Assembly: GCF_022348165.1 (NCBI RefSeq) | Contig: NZ_JAKRFI010000005.1 | Coordinates: 1-64,000, forward strand | Direction of reading: 5' to 3' | From: Halomonas sp. McH1-25 | GTDB taxonomy: Bacteria; Pseudomonadota; Gammaproteobacteria; Pseudomonadales; Halomonadaceae | Length of the DNA stretch: 64,000 nt | Shown here: positions 36,369-46,021 of the stretch, in pieces | Numbering within the stretch: the stretch's first letter is position 1 | Layout: every line of letters starts with the position of its first letter | Notes under the pieces: model-generated | Told to the model about the DNA's origin: nothing | The model's database searches: none | What the model saw: only the letters and a program-made list of their open reading frames with translations | Made by a program: the position numbers and the translations under genes

Positions 36369-37463
36369 TCATAACCGGTAGCGCTCTGCCTCCTGTCGCC
36401 TGAATGTCAGCCCCAGGCCGGGCAGGGAGAGGTCGGGCTCGAGCATGCCAGCGACTGGCACGACCGGCCCGTCGAAGAACATCGCTTCGATACGGGCATG
36501 GTCATGGAAATACTCCAGATGGCGCAGCGGCGTGACGCAGCACCCCGGATGCATGTGCAGCGCCGGCGCCGTGTGCGACGACAGAGGTACCTGATGAGCG
36601 TCGCAAAGCACGGCAACGTCCATGAACCCGGTGATACCGCCACAGCGGGTCAGATCGGCCTGCAGTACGTCTACGGCACCGGCCTCGAGCATGCGGCGGA
36701 AGTACGGCAGGTCGAAACCGTACTCGCCGGCCGATATCTCGATACTACTCGGAGCGCGATCGCGCAGCAGACGCAGTCCGTCCAGATCGTCCGAGGTCAC
36801 GGGCTCCTCGTACCAGGTCACGTCATACGCCTGGAAGGCCTCGGCCATGGCCAAGGCCTGCTTGCGTGCATAGGCGCCATTGGCATCGACGTATAGTTCG
36901 CTGGCGGGGCCGATCGCATCACGGGCCAGACGTATCCTTTCAAGGTCACGTTCGGGCTCGCGGCCAATTTTCATTTTGGCCCGTGGGATACCTTCATCGA
37001 CCCAACGCATCAACTGATCGGTAAGCTGCTCGTTAGCGTAGGACGTGAAGCCCCCGCTACCATAAACCGGCGCTGCCGGGCGCATCGCGCCCAACAGCGA
37101 CACCAAGGGCAAATCCATCAGTCGCGCCTTGAGGTCCCACATCGCCACATCGACGGCCGAAATGGCCATCGAAGCGATGCCGGGCCGCCCCAGGTTGCGG
37201 ATCGCCTCGACCATTGCCAACCACCCTCCGCGCACCGCCAACGCGTCGCGCCCTTCGACGATGCCGGCGAGCTTGTCCCGAATCAGCGTGGCACAGGCCT
37301 GATGGGCATAAGTGTAACCAAGCCCGGTCTTGCCGCCGGCCTGGAGTTCGACCAACACCAGCGTGGTGGAATCCCAAGCCAGCGTGCCATCCGATTCCGG
37401 TGCATCGGTAGGCACCTCATAGGCCGACACGCTGACAGCCTCGATCGGAATGCGCTCGTCCAT
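36369..37463 (-). CDS. Enolase-superfamily enzyme (mandelate racemase/muconate lactonising-type)
   Basis: 364 residues with capping domain (1-125) and TIM barrel. Active-site features include K-x-K in RAKMKIGRE, metal-ligand Asp in LYVDANGAY, Glu in WYEEPV, a further Glu in ISAGEYG and a His in SSHTAPALHMH. These favour a sugar-acid dehydratase or racemase acting on a carboxylate through an enolate intermediate. It starts 12 bases after the TPP enzyme gene and leads into the FAD/Fe-S dehydrogenase. Specific substrate not determinable. Confidence 0.85.
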   Translation of the reverse strand: MDERIPIEAVSVSAYEVPTDAPESDGTLAWDSTTLVLVELQAGGKTGLGYTYAHQACATLIRDKLAGIVEGRDALAVRGGWLAMVEAIRNLGRPGIASMAISAVDVAMWDLKARLMDLPLVSLLGAMRPAAPVYGSGGFTSYANEQLTDQLMRWVDEGIPRAKMKIGREPERDLERIRLARDAIGPASELYVDANGAYARKQALAMAEAFQAYDVTWYEEPVTSDDLDGLRLLRDRAPSSIEISAGEYGFDLPYFRRMLEAGAVDVLQADLTRCGGITGFMDVAVLCDAHQVPLSSHTAPALHMHPGCCVTPLRHLEYFHDHARIEAMFFDGPVVPVAGMLEPDLSLPGLGLTFRRQEAERYRL

Positions 37464-37475
37464 CGCTCCCCCTCG

Positions 37476-39272
37476 TCATTGCTTGCGGACCTTGGGAATG
37501 AATTCCCGCGCAAACTGCTTGAACGAGGCCTTGATGGTGCCCAGCGCATCCGGGTCGCCATGCAATAGCGCCGACATGTAGGCCTGAGCCTGCTCGCGCT
37601 TGATATGCGGCGGAATCGGCGGGATGTTGGGGTCGGTCTTCACTTCCAGCACCACCGGCCGGTCGGCATTCAAGGCGCGATCCCAGGCACCGGCCAACGC
37701 TTCGGACTCGGTGACCTTGATGCCCTTCAGGCCGATCAGCTCGGCATAGTCGGCATAAGGAAAGTCGGGGATATCCTGCGAGGCCTCGTACTTCGGATCG
37801 CCTTCCATGACGCGCATTTCCCAAGTCACCTGATTGAGGTCCTGGTTGTTGAGCACCATGATGATCAGGCGCGGATCGGACCAGCGTTGCCAGTACTTGG
37901 CGATAGTCACCAACTCGCTGTTGCCGTTCATCTGCATCGCGCCGTCGCCCACCATGGCAATCGCGACACGCTCGGGATAGGCGAACTTGGCGGCAATTGC
38001 GTAGGGAACGCCATTGCCCATGGTCGCCAGGCCACCAGATAGCGAGGCCATCATGCCGCGACGCAGCTTGAGATCTCGCGCATACCAATTGGCCGCCGAG
38101 CCGGAGTCGCTGGTCAGGATGCAGTTGTCGGGCAGCTTGGGCGAAAGCTCCCAGAACACGCGCTGGGGATTGACCGGATCGGCATCCGCCATGGCGCGTT
38201 CTTCGAGCACCTCCCACCACTGTGCCACGCTCTTCTCGATATGTTCGCGCCAGGAACGATCGGTCTTCTGCTTGAGATGCGGCAGCAGCGCCTGCAGGGT
38301 GGCGGCACTGTCTCCCACCAGGTTGACCTCCATGGGATAGCGCATGCTCACCTGGCGCCCGTCGATGTCGATCTGCACGCCGCGGGCTTGCCCTTCTTCA
38401 GGCAGGAACTCCGAATAGGGAAAGCCGGAACCGATCATCAGCAACGTGTCGCAGTTCGACATCATCTCCCAACTCGGATTGGTGCCGAGCAACCCGATGG
38501 AACCGGTGACGAAGGGCAGGTCGTCGGGTAACGCCGCACGTCCCAGCAGTGCCTTGGCCACCCCAGCACCCAGCTTTTCGGCAACCTGAATCACTTCGTC
38601 CGTGGCATTGAGTGCCCCGGCCCCAACCAGAATGGCTACACGCTCGCCTTCATTGAGCGTTTGAGCCGCGCGCCTCAGATCTTCTTCATGAGGTACCGTA
38701 CGCGGCCGAGAGTAACCGACCCCGGAGTGGACCGTGCCATGCGCATGCGGTGGCTTTTCGACGGCAGGCTGAGACTGCAGATCGTTGGGAATGATGATTG
38801 CCGTCACGGTACGTTCGGACAACGCGATCCGAATGGCCCTGTCCACCAAATGGCGAATCTGTCCCGGACTGGTCGCCATATGCACGTACTCATGGGCCAC
38901 GTCCTTGAACAGCGAGACCAAGTCGACTTCCTGCTGATACTCGCCACCCATGGCAGCACGTGCCTGCTGCCCGACGATGGCCACGACCGGCTGATGGTCC
39001 TTCTTGGCATCGTACAGGCCGTTGAGCAGGTGGATCGCGCCTGGACCGGAAGTGGCCGTACATATCCCCACTTCCCCCGTGAACTTGGCATGGGCGCAGG
39101 CCATGAAAGCGGCCATTTCCTCATGCCGCGTCTGAATGAACTCGAATTGATCGTCCGCCCGGTTCAATGCCCCCATGATGCCGTTGCTGCCGTCACCGGG
39201 GTAACCGTAAATACGCTTTATATTCCACTCGGATAACCGCTTGAGCAAAAAGTCACCGACTAGCTCGCTCAT
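37476..39272 (-). CDS. Thiamine-diphosphate enzyme, pyruvate oxidase (PoxB)-like
   Basis: 598 residues with the three-domain layout of PoxB/acetolactate synthase. The catalytic glutamate lies in QTRHEEMAAFMA (about 51), the central domain is Rossmann-like (VAILVGAGAL), and the ThDP-Mg motif begins GDGAMQMNGN and ends LNN. PoxB oxidises pyruvate to acetate and CO2 at the membrane in stationary phase; many unassigned relatives exist. ATG 39272 with GGAGG upstream gives the normal N-terminus. First gene of the five-gene minus-strand unit; it diverges from the GH15 gene. Other 2-oxoacid substrates are possible. Confidence 0.87.
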   Translation of the reverse strand: MSELVGDFLLKRLSEWNIKRIYGYPGDGSNGIMGALNRADDQFEFIQTRHEEMAAFMACAHAKFTGEVGICTATSGPGAIHLLNGLYDAKKDHQPVVAIVGQQARAAMGGEYQQEVDLVSLFKDVAHEYVHMATSPGQIRHLVDRAIRIALSERTVTAIIIPNDLQSQPAVEKPPHAHGTVHSGVGYSRPRTVPHEEDLRRAAQTLNEGERVAILVGAGALNATDEVIQVAEKLGAGVAKALLGRAALPDDLPFVTGSIGLLGTNPSWEMMSNCDTLLMIGSGFPYSEFLPEEGQARGVQIDIDGRQVSMRYPMEVNLVGDSAATLQALLPHLKQKTDRSWREHIEKSVAQWWEVLEERAMADADPVNPQRVFWELSPKLPDNCILTSDSGSAANWYARDLKLRRGMMASLSGGLATMGNGVPYAIAAKFAYPERVAIAMVGDGAMQMNGNSELVTIAKYWQRWSDPRLIIMVLNNQDLNQVTWEMRVMEGDPKYEASQDIPDFPYADYAELIGLKGIKVTESEALAGAWDRALNADRPVVLEVKTDPNIPPIPPHIKREQAQAYMSALLHGDPDALGTIKASFKQFAREFIPKVRKQ

Positions 39273-39676
39273 ATCAAGCCTCCATGCCAGAACGCGGTCA
39301 GGCTGCAATTGCCTTAACCGATGTTATTAAATGAGGAACCCGTCAAAGGTATAGACCCCCAAAAGGAAGGTGGTCAATCGAGACCATGCTGCGCTTCGCT
39401 CATGTCTCGCTTGCCCTCCAGCTTGAATATCATTCTTGTAAAACATCGTTTGAACGAAACTTGTGCTTCCACAACGCCACTCAGGCTACATGGACGCCCA
39501 ACGGCAGGCCGGTAAAAGTTTGTCTACGCTCTTGTTATTGGCATGATTGACCCATCGCCATAACTCGTAAACAACATTTAATTTACTTTTGTAAGCGTAA
39601 TAATCCAGTAACAGGCAAATTATTCATCCTGTCATAGAGTGCGCTTAGTTTATGTCATCGGGACAAGGATAGTTGC
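39273..39676. promoter_or_regulatory. Divergent promoter region between PoxB-like and GH15 genes
   Basis: 404 bases with no ORF I can support. The right half (about 39530-39660) is rich in A and T and holds the promoter of the GH15 gene, whose ATG is preceded by AAGGATAG. The left side must drive the five-gene unit. No clear palindrome or structured RNA was recognised. Confidence 0.5.
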
Positions 39677-41497
39677 ATGCCGCACCATAAACGGATCGAA
39701 GACTATGGTTTTATTGGCAACATGCGTACTGCCGCCCTCGTCGATCGGGATGCGTCAATCGACTGGCTATGCCTGCCACGCTTCGACTCGGACGCCTGCT
39801 GTGCTGCACTAGTGGGTGAGCATGAGAACGGTTACTGGAAGATATGGCCCAGCCAATCCATCTGTGCCATTCGGCGGCGCTACGTGGGAGAAAGCCTGAT
39901 TCTCGAAACCGAAGTCGAGACGCCGTCAGGGCGCGCTGCCATCATCGATTTCATGCCCCTTTCCCGGGAAAACGACAGTGTGGTGGATGTCATCCGTATC
40001 GTCGAAGGTCGCGAGGGCTGTGTCGACATGCGTATGGATGCAGCGTTCCGTTTCGGTTATGGACGCATCGCCCCTTGGGTGCGCATCCGCGAGCAAGGCA
40101 TCACAGGCGTGGCCGGCCCCGACGGGATACGCCTGGAAACGCCAGTGCCGCTCGTCGAAGAAGATAACGATGTGCATGGCTCATTCACGGTCAGTGACGG
40201 TGAGCGCATTCCCTTCGTTCTGACCTGGTACCGTTCGTTCTGCGAGGAGCCTCCCACCCGCGATGCAGAGCAAGCCTTGAAAGACACGGCAGACTGGTGG
40301 ACTGAGTGGAGTAGCCATTGCGAGATCGAAGACAAGTACCGCGAGCCCGTCGTACGGTCGTTGATCACGCTCAAGGCGCTTACCCATGTGGAAACGGGAG
40401 GCATGGTAGGCGCAGCGACGACCTCGCTTCCCGAGGAGGCAGGCGGCGGAAAGAACTGGGACTACCGTTTCACCTGGCTGCGTGATGCAACCTTTACCCT
40501 GTATGCCCTGCTCTCTTCAGGTTACCGGAGCGAAGCCTGTGCCTGGCGGGAATGGCTGCTACGCGCCGTTGCCGGTGACCCCAGCAAGCTACAGCCCATC
40601 TATGGCCTGGCCGGAGAGAGACGACTCTATGAACATGCGCTCGAGTGGCTGAACGGCTTCAACGGCAGCCAGCCGGTACGCATTGGCAACGATGCCTACC
40701 AGCAGCTTCAGTTGGATATCTTCGGCGAAGTGATGGATGGCCTGCATTTTGGCCGCGTCCACAATATCGAGCCCAACGAGGATATCTGGGCCATCCAATG
40801 CAAGCTGCTCGAATTCCTGGAGACCCACTGGCAAGAAAAAGGCATGAGCCTCTGGGAGCACCGCGGCCCGGCCCGCCATTACACGCATTCCAAGGTCATG
40901 TCATGGGTCGCAGTGGACCGTGCCATCAAGAGTGTCGAGGAGTTCGGTTTGGAGGGGGACATCGAACGTTGGCGTCAGCTTCGCCAGCAGATTCATGACG
41001 AAGTCTGCGCAAAAGGCTTCAACCCGGAGCGCAACGCTTTCGTACAGTATTACGGTGCCGAGGCCTTGGATGCGTCCCTGTTATTGATTCCCCAGGTCGG
41101 CTTTCTGCCCGCTGATGATCCTCGAATGGTAGGCACCATAGACGCTATCCAGCAGGAGCTCGTACACGATGGATTCGTGTATCGTTTTCAGAGTGAAAAG
41201 AAAGCGAAATGCGGGCTGACTGACGGTGAAGGGGCGTTCATGGTCTGCGGCTTCTGGCTCGTCGATGCCCTCGTCATGCTTGGCCGACAGGAAGAGGCGG
41301 AACAGATGTTCGACAAGCTTCTGGCGGTGAGAAACGACTTGGGACTGCTGGCCGAAGAGTATGATCCGATCCAGAAATGCCAGCTCGGCAACTTCCCTCA
41401 AGCCTTTTCACACGTGGGATTGATCAACAGCGCACATAACCTGAGCTGCTGCCAGAGAGGGGTCAAGGGACCGGCCGAGGAGCGCGGCGAGGAGTGA
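39677..41497 (+). CDS. GH15 glycoside hydrolase (glucoamylase or trehalase type)
   Basis: 606 residues, no signal peptide, so cytoplasmic. N-terminal beta-sandwich (1-220) then an (alpha/alpha)6 barrel with family-15 motifs NWDYRFTWLRDATFTLYAL, the acid region MSLWEHRGPARHYTHSKVMSWVAVDRA and the base region LLAEEYDP...LGNFPQAFSHVGLINSA. Cytoplasmic bacterial members of this subfamily include GH15 trehalases as well as maltooligosaccharide hydrolases, so either is possible. Divergent from the PoxB-like operon; such genes often sit together in RpoS-type stress loci (inference). Confidence 0.87.
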   Translation: MPHHKRIEDYGFIGNMRTAALVDRDASIDWLCLPRFDSDACCAALVGEHENGYWKIWPSQSICAIRRRYVGESLILETEVETPSGRAAIIDFMPLSRENDSVVDVIRIVEGREGCVDMRMDAAFRFGYGRIAPWVRIREQGITGVAGPDGIRLETPVPLVEEDNDVHGSFTVSDGERIPFVLTWYRSFCEEPPTRDAEQALKDTADWWTEWSSHCEIEDKYREPVVRSLITLKALTHVETGGMVGAATTSLPEEAGGGKNWDYRFTWLRDATFTLYALLSSGYRSEACAWREWLLRAVAGDPSKLQPIYGLAGERRLYEHALEWLNGFNGSQPVRIGNDAYQQLQLDIFGEVMDGLHFGRVHNIEPNEDIWAIQCKLLEFLETHWQEKGMSLWEHRGPARHYTHSKVMSWVAVDRAIKSVEEFGLEGDIERWRQLRQQIHDEVCAKGFNPERNAFVQYYGAEALDASLLLIPQVGFLPADDPRMVGTIDAIQQELVHDGFVYRFQSEKKAKCGLTDGEGAFMVCGFWLVDALVMLGRQEEAEQMFDKLLAVRNDLGLLAEEYDPIQKCQLGNFPQAFSHVGLINSAHNLSCCQRGVKGPAEERGEE

Positions 41498-41562
41498 CCC
41501 CCTCTCGTTTCCTCGTCGCCGATGCTACGCTTAAGCAAGCGTTCTACTGAGAGGCCGCTGCC

Positions 41563-42000
41563 ATGCTTGAGTTGATTGTCGTCCCCTCACCGCACGTGGT
41601 CGCCTTCCGTGCCGCGGGCCGTGTCACGGCCGATGAGTTGCAGGTGGTCATCGATGCTATCGAAGACGCCAAGCGTCAGCATCCCAAGGTCAGCCTGTAT
41701 GCCGAGATCGATGCCATGCGCTGGATGACCGCCACTGCTCTCATCCGCGATATTGGCTACGGCTTGACACAGATTGGCCAATTGGAGCATTTCCATCGCG
41801 TGGCGATCACTTCCAACCGTCTTTGGGTACGCCCTATCGCCATGCTGGAAAACCAGCTCTTCCACCCAGTCAAGATTCGGGTCTTCTCCAACCGGGAAAA
41901 GCAGGACGCCATGACGTGGATCTGTCAGCTTCCCGAGGCATTCGCAGGTCCGACTGCCAATCGTCCGAACGGCGATGGCGATGTACGCAAGACCGGATAA
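41563..42000 (+). CDS. SpoIIAA-like (STAS-fold) protein
   Basis: 145 residues resembling the SpoIIAA-like family: VVAFRAAGRVTADELQVVIDAIEDA, YAEIDAMRWM, DIGYGLTQIGQLEHFHRVAITSN, and HPVKIRVFSNREKQDAMTWI. These proteins have a lipid-binding STAS-like fold (related to CRAL-TRIO) and are often found in stress-related gene groups; a molecular role is not established. The last 20 residues are polar and poorly conserved. It follows the GH15 gene by 66 bases on the same strand. Confidence 0.75.
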   Translation: MLELIVVPSPHVVAFRAAGRVTADELQVVIDAIEDAKRQHPKVSLYAEIDAMRWMTATALIRDIGYGLTQIGQLEHFHRVAITSNRLWVRPIAMLENQLFHPVKIRVFSNREKQDAMTWICQLPEAFAGPTANRPNGDGDVRKTG

Positions 42001-42301
42001 CGCAACGGTCACTGACAGGAGGCGGCCGACCACGGAATCAGACCCCATTTTCCTATCGGGGCGTATCACAACGATCCCGCCCGAACGTGGAAGGGCATCG
42101 GCCAATGCCGTTACATTGGCCTGATGCGTCATCAATAATCGTGTCTCGTCCGCCTCCATCTCGAGTAGTTGCCGTTTGACGGACTGGGTCGGTCTCCTCG
42201 GCTTCTAGATCGGGCGACGAAAAAAGAGCTCAAGGCTGGCAGAGGTTCGATGTTTCCCCTGTACCATTCAGCCTGCTTTCGACTCGATGCCTGGAGCGTA
42301 A
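42001..42301. other. Intergenic region without recognisable gene
   Basis: About 300 bases between the SpoIIAA-like gene and the EamA transporter. Reading frames are short or shadows. GGAG five bases before ATG 42302 belongs to the transporter gene. Nothing else identified. Confidence 0.5.
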
Positions 42302-43183
42302 ATGCCGTCGCTGCTTCGTCCTTATCTGTTCCTGCTACTCACGGTTCTGATCTTCTCCGGCAATATTCTCGTCGGCAAGGCACTGGCTGACCTGCCGGCA
42401 CTGACCATTTCATGGGCACGGGTGCTCATTGCTCTGGTTCTATTGGCGCCACTGGGCCTGCCTCAGATGCTGCGGGCCATCCCCACGTTTCGCACACACT
42501 GGCGTCCACTTCTGGGTCTGTCCCTGACCGGCGTCGCCTTCTTCAATGCCCTGATCTATGCTGCGTTAAAGACTACGTCTTCGACCAACGTTGCGATTCT
42601 GGAAGCCACGATACCGGTAGTCACGATACTGGTCAGTTTCGTGCTTCTCGGAGAACGCTACCGTTGGCTGCAGTGGCTCGGCGTTGCGCTCTCGTTGAGC
42701 GGTGCCGTTGCGGTCATCACCCAGGGTGACTCTGGCCAGGCCACCGGCATTTCCCCAGGCGATGGCGTCATGGCCTTGGCCATTCTGGTCTGGGTCGGCT
42801 ATTCGCTCCTGATCAAATCACATATCGCCAAGTTTCCCCGCTACGGCGGGCTGCTTGCCATGCTGATCATTGCCAATCTGTTACTGGCGCCACTGGCCAT
42901 GCTGGAGTGGATCTGGCGAGGCGATATTCCCAGTATCGATGCAGCGCAGGCATTGGGCCTGGCCTACCTCGGTATCTTTCCCTCGGTCATTGCCCTGCTG
43001 CTCTACAGTAGCGCCATTGGCGACGTCGGCCCTACCCGGGCTGCGGTATTTCTGAATCTCTTGCCTGTATTCACCATGCTGGGTGCCTGGCTGCTGCTGG
43101 GCGAAGTCATCACCTGGATTCAGGTAACAGGCAGCCTGGTGGTGATTGGTGGCGTCATGCTGACACTACGTGGTCGACCCTGA
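42302..43183 (+). CDS. EamA-family (DMT superfamily) transporter
   Basis: 293 residues with ten predicted helices in two EamA repeats (FLLLTVLIFSGNILVGKALADLPALTISWARVLIAL; second repeat from about 150). Typical PEATE-like end of the first half, ATIPVVTILVSFVLLGERYRWLQWLGVALSLSGA. Members export amino acids or other metabolites; no substrate can be given. Ribosome site GGAG. It converges with the haem catalase gene. Confidence 0.88.
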   Translation: MPSLLRPYLFLLLTVLIFSGNILVGKALADLPALTISWARVLIALVLLAPLGLPQMLRAIPTFRTHWRPLLGLSLTGVAFFNALIYAALKTTSSTNVAILEATIPVVTILVSFVLLGERYRWLQWLGVALSLSGAVAVITQGDSGQATGISPGDGVMALAILVWVGYSLLIKSHIAKFPRYGGLLAMLIIANLLLAPLAMLEWIWRGDIPSIDAAQALGLAYLGIFPSVIALLLYSSAIGDVGPTRAAVFLNLLPVFTMLGAWLLLGEVITWIQVTGSLVVIGGVMLTLRGRP

Positions 43184-43189
43184 GTTCAG

Positions 43190-43226
43190 GCAAAGAAAAA
43201 CCCGAGCATGTCACCATGCCCGGGTT
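43190..43226 (-). terminator. Intrinsic terminator of the haem catalase gene
   Basis: Read on the minus strand: stem AACCCGGGCATG/CATGCTCGGGTT with one mismatch, loop GTGA, then TTTTTCTTT. It begins about 25 bases after the catalase stop. The same hairpin lies just after the convergent EamA gene. Confidence 0.75.
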
Positions 43227-43251
43227 CGATACCCTACCTATGCAGTAGGTG

Positions 43252-44973
43252 TTACTTGCTCATCTCGGTTTCGCGCGCGGTCATACCGCCGGAGAGATGA
43301 TCGTCCAGTTTGCCCATGAGAACCTGTTCCGCAGCGGCCTGGCGATTGACGACCGAGCTGGTCCACTGACCCCACACGGTGTTATCGATCTTGTCGCCAT
43401 TGTTGCCCAGATTCTCCAAGCGACGCTTGTCCTCGTCGGTCAGGACTTGCTTGGGCAACGGTTGCAGGTGACGGACGTCATCCGCGGTCATGTCGATCAT
43501 CTGGCCGACCCGGTTTCCATAATCGTCATGGACCAGGTACAGATGCCACAGCATGCGTTCCTGCACATCACGCTCGCAGCTCTGCATCATGCCACCAAGG
43601 ACATTGATGAGTTCGTCGCGTTCCCAGTCCATCATGGTGTTGAAGCGGGCACGCGCCTGGATGTAGTCATTGCGGCGCTCGATAACGCTGCGCGTCAGGC
43701 GCCCGTTGACCTCGGGCGGATTGTTGGGCTCCTCGCGCTGCGCTTCCTGCAGACCGTTGTGAATCGACGGCTCGTAGTTCACGTGTGGGTTCTGGCCCGG
43801 CGCGAGATCGACGCCATAGGACATCTCCCCCCCGCGCTGGTTGGTGTAGACCTTGCCCTTGACGCCCTTAGGCTGGTTGACCGGCAACTGCAGGTAGTTG
43901 GGACCGACGCGATAGCGCTGCGTATCGGAGTAGGAGAACGTGCGCCCGATCAGCATCTTGTCGTCGGAAAAATCGAGACCGTCGACCAGCACGCCAGTAC
44001 CCATGGCGATCTGCTCGTTCTCGTTGTGGAAGTCTTGCACATTGCGATTGAGCGTCATGACGCCAACGTGACGCAGCGGGAATTGATCTTCCGGCCAGAT
44101 TTTGGTGTCGTCGAGCGGGTCCCACTCGAGTTCCGGGTGATCGTGATCATCCATGATCTGGACGAACATGTCCCACTGCGGATAATCGCCGCGCTCGATG
44201 GACTCGTACAGGTCCTTCGAGGCCGAGCCGAGATCCTGCCCCTGAACCTTGGCGGCCTCTTCCTCTGTCAGGCTGGCAATGCCACAGCGCGGGTGGAAGT
44301 GGTACTTGACCAGGAAAGTCTCGCCTTGGGCGTTGACCATCTTGTAAGTGTTGACACCGAAACCTTCCATGTGACGATAGCTCGCCGGAATGCCACGCGG
44401 ACTGAACAGGTGAGTCAGCATGTGCATGGATTCGGGCGTCTGGCTCATGAAATCGAGAATACGATTCGGCTCCTGACGGAAGGTCACGGGATCCGGCTTC
44501 AGTGAGTGGATGACATCGGGAAACTTGATGGCATCGCGAATGAAGAACACCGCCAAGTTGTTACCGACCAGGTCCCAGTTGCCATCTTCGGTATAGAATT
44601 TGACCGCGAAGCCACGCGGATCGCGAGCGGCTTCAGATGAATCGCGGCCACCGATGACCGTCGAGAAGCGAATCGCCAGCTCGGTCTTCTTGCCGGCGTC
44701 CTGGAACAGTTTGGCACGCGTATACTTGGAGGCCGGCTCGTCGCCGATCTTGCCGGTGGCTTCGAAGTCACCATAGGCCACGAAACCGCGCGCGTGGACG
44801 ACACGCTCAGGAATTCTTTCACGATCGAAGTGGCTGATCTTTTCCAGGAACTGATAGTTCTCCAGCGTCGCCGGCCCACGGCTACCGATCGTGCGCTGAG
44901 ACTGGTTGTTGGTGATCGGATGTCCCTGGCGGTTCGTCAGCTGACGTCCGGTATCCTGATGTTCGTTGCTCAT
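43252..44973 (-). CDS. Haem catalase (monofunctional)
   Basis: 573 residues. Distal histidine and family signature in [19 protein letters not shown], asparagine in [15 protein letters not shown], and proximal haem tyrosine in [18 protein letters not shown]. It removes H2O2 in the cytoplasm. The C-terminal extension after about residue 500 is short, so this is a small-subunit catalase (KatA/KatB-like) rather than the HPII type with a flavodoxin domain. GAGGAGG lies 8 bases before ATG. Monocistronic with its own terminator. Second catalase type of the window, beside the manganese enzyme. Confidence 0.93.
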   Translation of the reverse strand: MSNEHQDTGRQLTNRQGHPITNNQSQRTIGSRGPATLENYQFLEKISHFDRERIPERVVHARGFVAYGDFEATGKIGDEPASKYTRAKLFQDAGKKTELAIRFSTVIGGRDSSEAARDPRGFAVKFYTEDGNWDLVGNNLAVFFIRDAIKFPDVIHSLKPDPVTFRQEPNRILDFMSQTPESMHMLTHLFSPRGIPASYRHMEGFGVNTYKMVNAQGETFLVKYHFHPRCGIASLTEEEAAKVQGQDLGSASKDLYESIERGDYPQWDMFVQIMDDHDHPELEWDPLDDTKIWPEDQFPLRHVGVMTLNRNVQDFHNENEQIAMGTGVLVDGLDFSDDKMLIGRTFSYSDTQRYRVGPNYLQLPVNQPKGVKGKVYTNQRGGEMSYGVDLAPGQNPHVNYEPSIHNGLQEAQREEPNNPPEVNGRLTRSVIERRNDYIQARARFNTMMDWERDELINVLGGMMQSCERDVQERMLWHLYLVHDDYGNRVGQMIDMTADDVRHLQPLPKQVLTDEDKRRLENLGNNGDKIDNTVWGQWTSSVVNRQAAAEQVLMGKLDDHLSGGMTARETEMSK

Positions 44974-45560
44974 ATAGCGTCCTCCTCGAATAAGCTGCCA
45001 AACGGTCCCTGCACAGAGTAGCAGGCCTATGCGATAGGTAGAGACAAAGCAATTCTATCGCTATGAAAACCAAAACTAATTAGACTGGGCTGGTAAAGGC
45101 ACCGTGGAAGGAACCACCGTAGCGGTCGCTGGCATCGGCGTAAGCAAGGTTTCGAACAGGACTTGGTGACGGCGTTCAATGAGGACGAAGCCGTAAGCAA
45201 GGCACAGAAACAGATGAACGACAAGCAGCGCTCATGACAGACCCTCACAGGTGCAGCGCTTCCCGCGCTGCGTCAACGCATAAGATATTTGTTGCTGAAC
45301 TGTGAGCGTATAAACAAGTATAACAGCCTGTAAAGTTTTACATCAGCTATTTTCGATATGAATGAACGATCATAATATTTCAAACAGCATGGTTACCCCA
45401 ATGCTCGCTTGGCTCACCCTTATTTATTGAATGACTCCTCGCTATGGGTCAGGGTATTAATTTTTTCAATATAGACTTTCACCAGCTTCGATTCGTACCT
45501 TCGCTGCACATGGTCGATTCTATCTTCCGTTAGGGCACATTCCTTCGAGAGGTTAAGACC
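44974..45560. other. Long intergenic region with catalase promoter and a gene remnant
   Basis: 587 bases. It contains the promoter of the minus-strand catalase gene at the left and, at 45148-45237, a short coding-like piece listed separately. The right half (45290-45560) is A+T-rich and leads to the ribosome site GAGAGG of the small secreted protein. No intact gene was seen. Confidence 0.45.
45148..45237 (+). pseudogene. Orphan 3' end of a lost gene (possibly ring-hydroxylating oxygenase alpha subunit)
   Basis: Frame GFEQDLVTAFNEDEAVSKAQ... ends with TGA at 45237. It reads like the C-terminal tail of VanA-type Rieske oxygenase subunits (typically AFxEDxxxxxAQ). Upstream, the same frame turns into arginine-rich nonsense and there is no start. 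I take it as a deletion remnant. The family assignment is from memory of the tail motif and is weak. Confidence 0.3.
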
Positions 45561-45866
45561 ATGAAATTCGGTAAAATAGCAGCGCTGTTGCTGCCAGCTC
45601 TGCTGACCACCCCTGCACTGGCAAGCGATGCAACGGATAGAGCCTATCAGGCGTTGAAGCAGCCGCTTTCCCAGAATTTCCACCAGCATGGCTCAAGAAT
45701 GGGAGACGAGACTACCGTTGCTTCAGTCAGGAGCGCCAACCGTGTGGATGGCAGTGATGCGATGATCAAGGCACGCTATGCCAATCAGCAGCCCATCAAC
45801 CAGATGGTACCGTATCATCCTTGGCAGCGAGAAAAGAGCCCGCTGATGAGACCCAGAGACTGGTAA
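45561..45866 (+). CDS. Small secreted protein of unknown function
   Basis: 101 residues with a clean signal peptide (KFGKIAALLLPALLTTPALA-S). The mature part of about 80 residues is polar, with N/Q-rich stretches (ANQQPINQMVPYHPW) and no cysteine. GAGAGG lies eight bases before the ATG, supporting translation. I do not recognise the family. It stands alone between the catalase region and another orphan gene. Confidence 0.55.
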   Translation: MKFGKIAALLLPALLTTPALASDATDRAYQALKQPLSQNFHQHGSRMGDETTVASVRSANRVDGSDAMIKARYANQQPINQMVPYHPWQREKSPLMRPRDW

Positions 45867-46021
45867 CGGTTCAACGCTTGGCAAGCATTACTATAGACAC
45901 GCCCTGCTATAGCCTGGGCGTGTTCCATTCTTCCCTACGGGAATGGCTCAATGGCTTTGCATAGCAGCATGGTTTACCGCTACTGTCTGGTAAACCATTT
46001 TTAACAGAGCATTTTGTAGCG

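Noticed and set aside
43249-44505. 418-codon open frame on the plus strand opposite the haem catalase
   Set aside because: Shadow of the catalase gene; no family features, and it starts inside the catalase terminator region.
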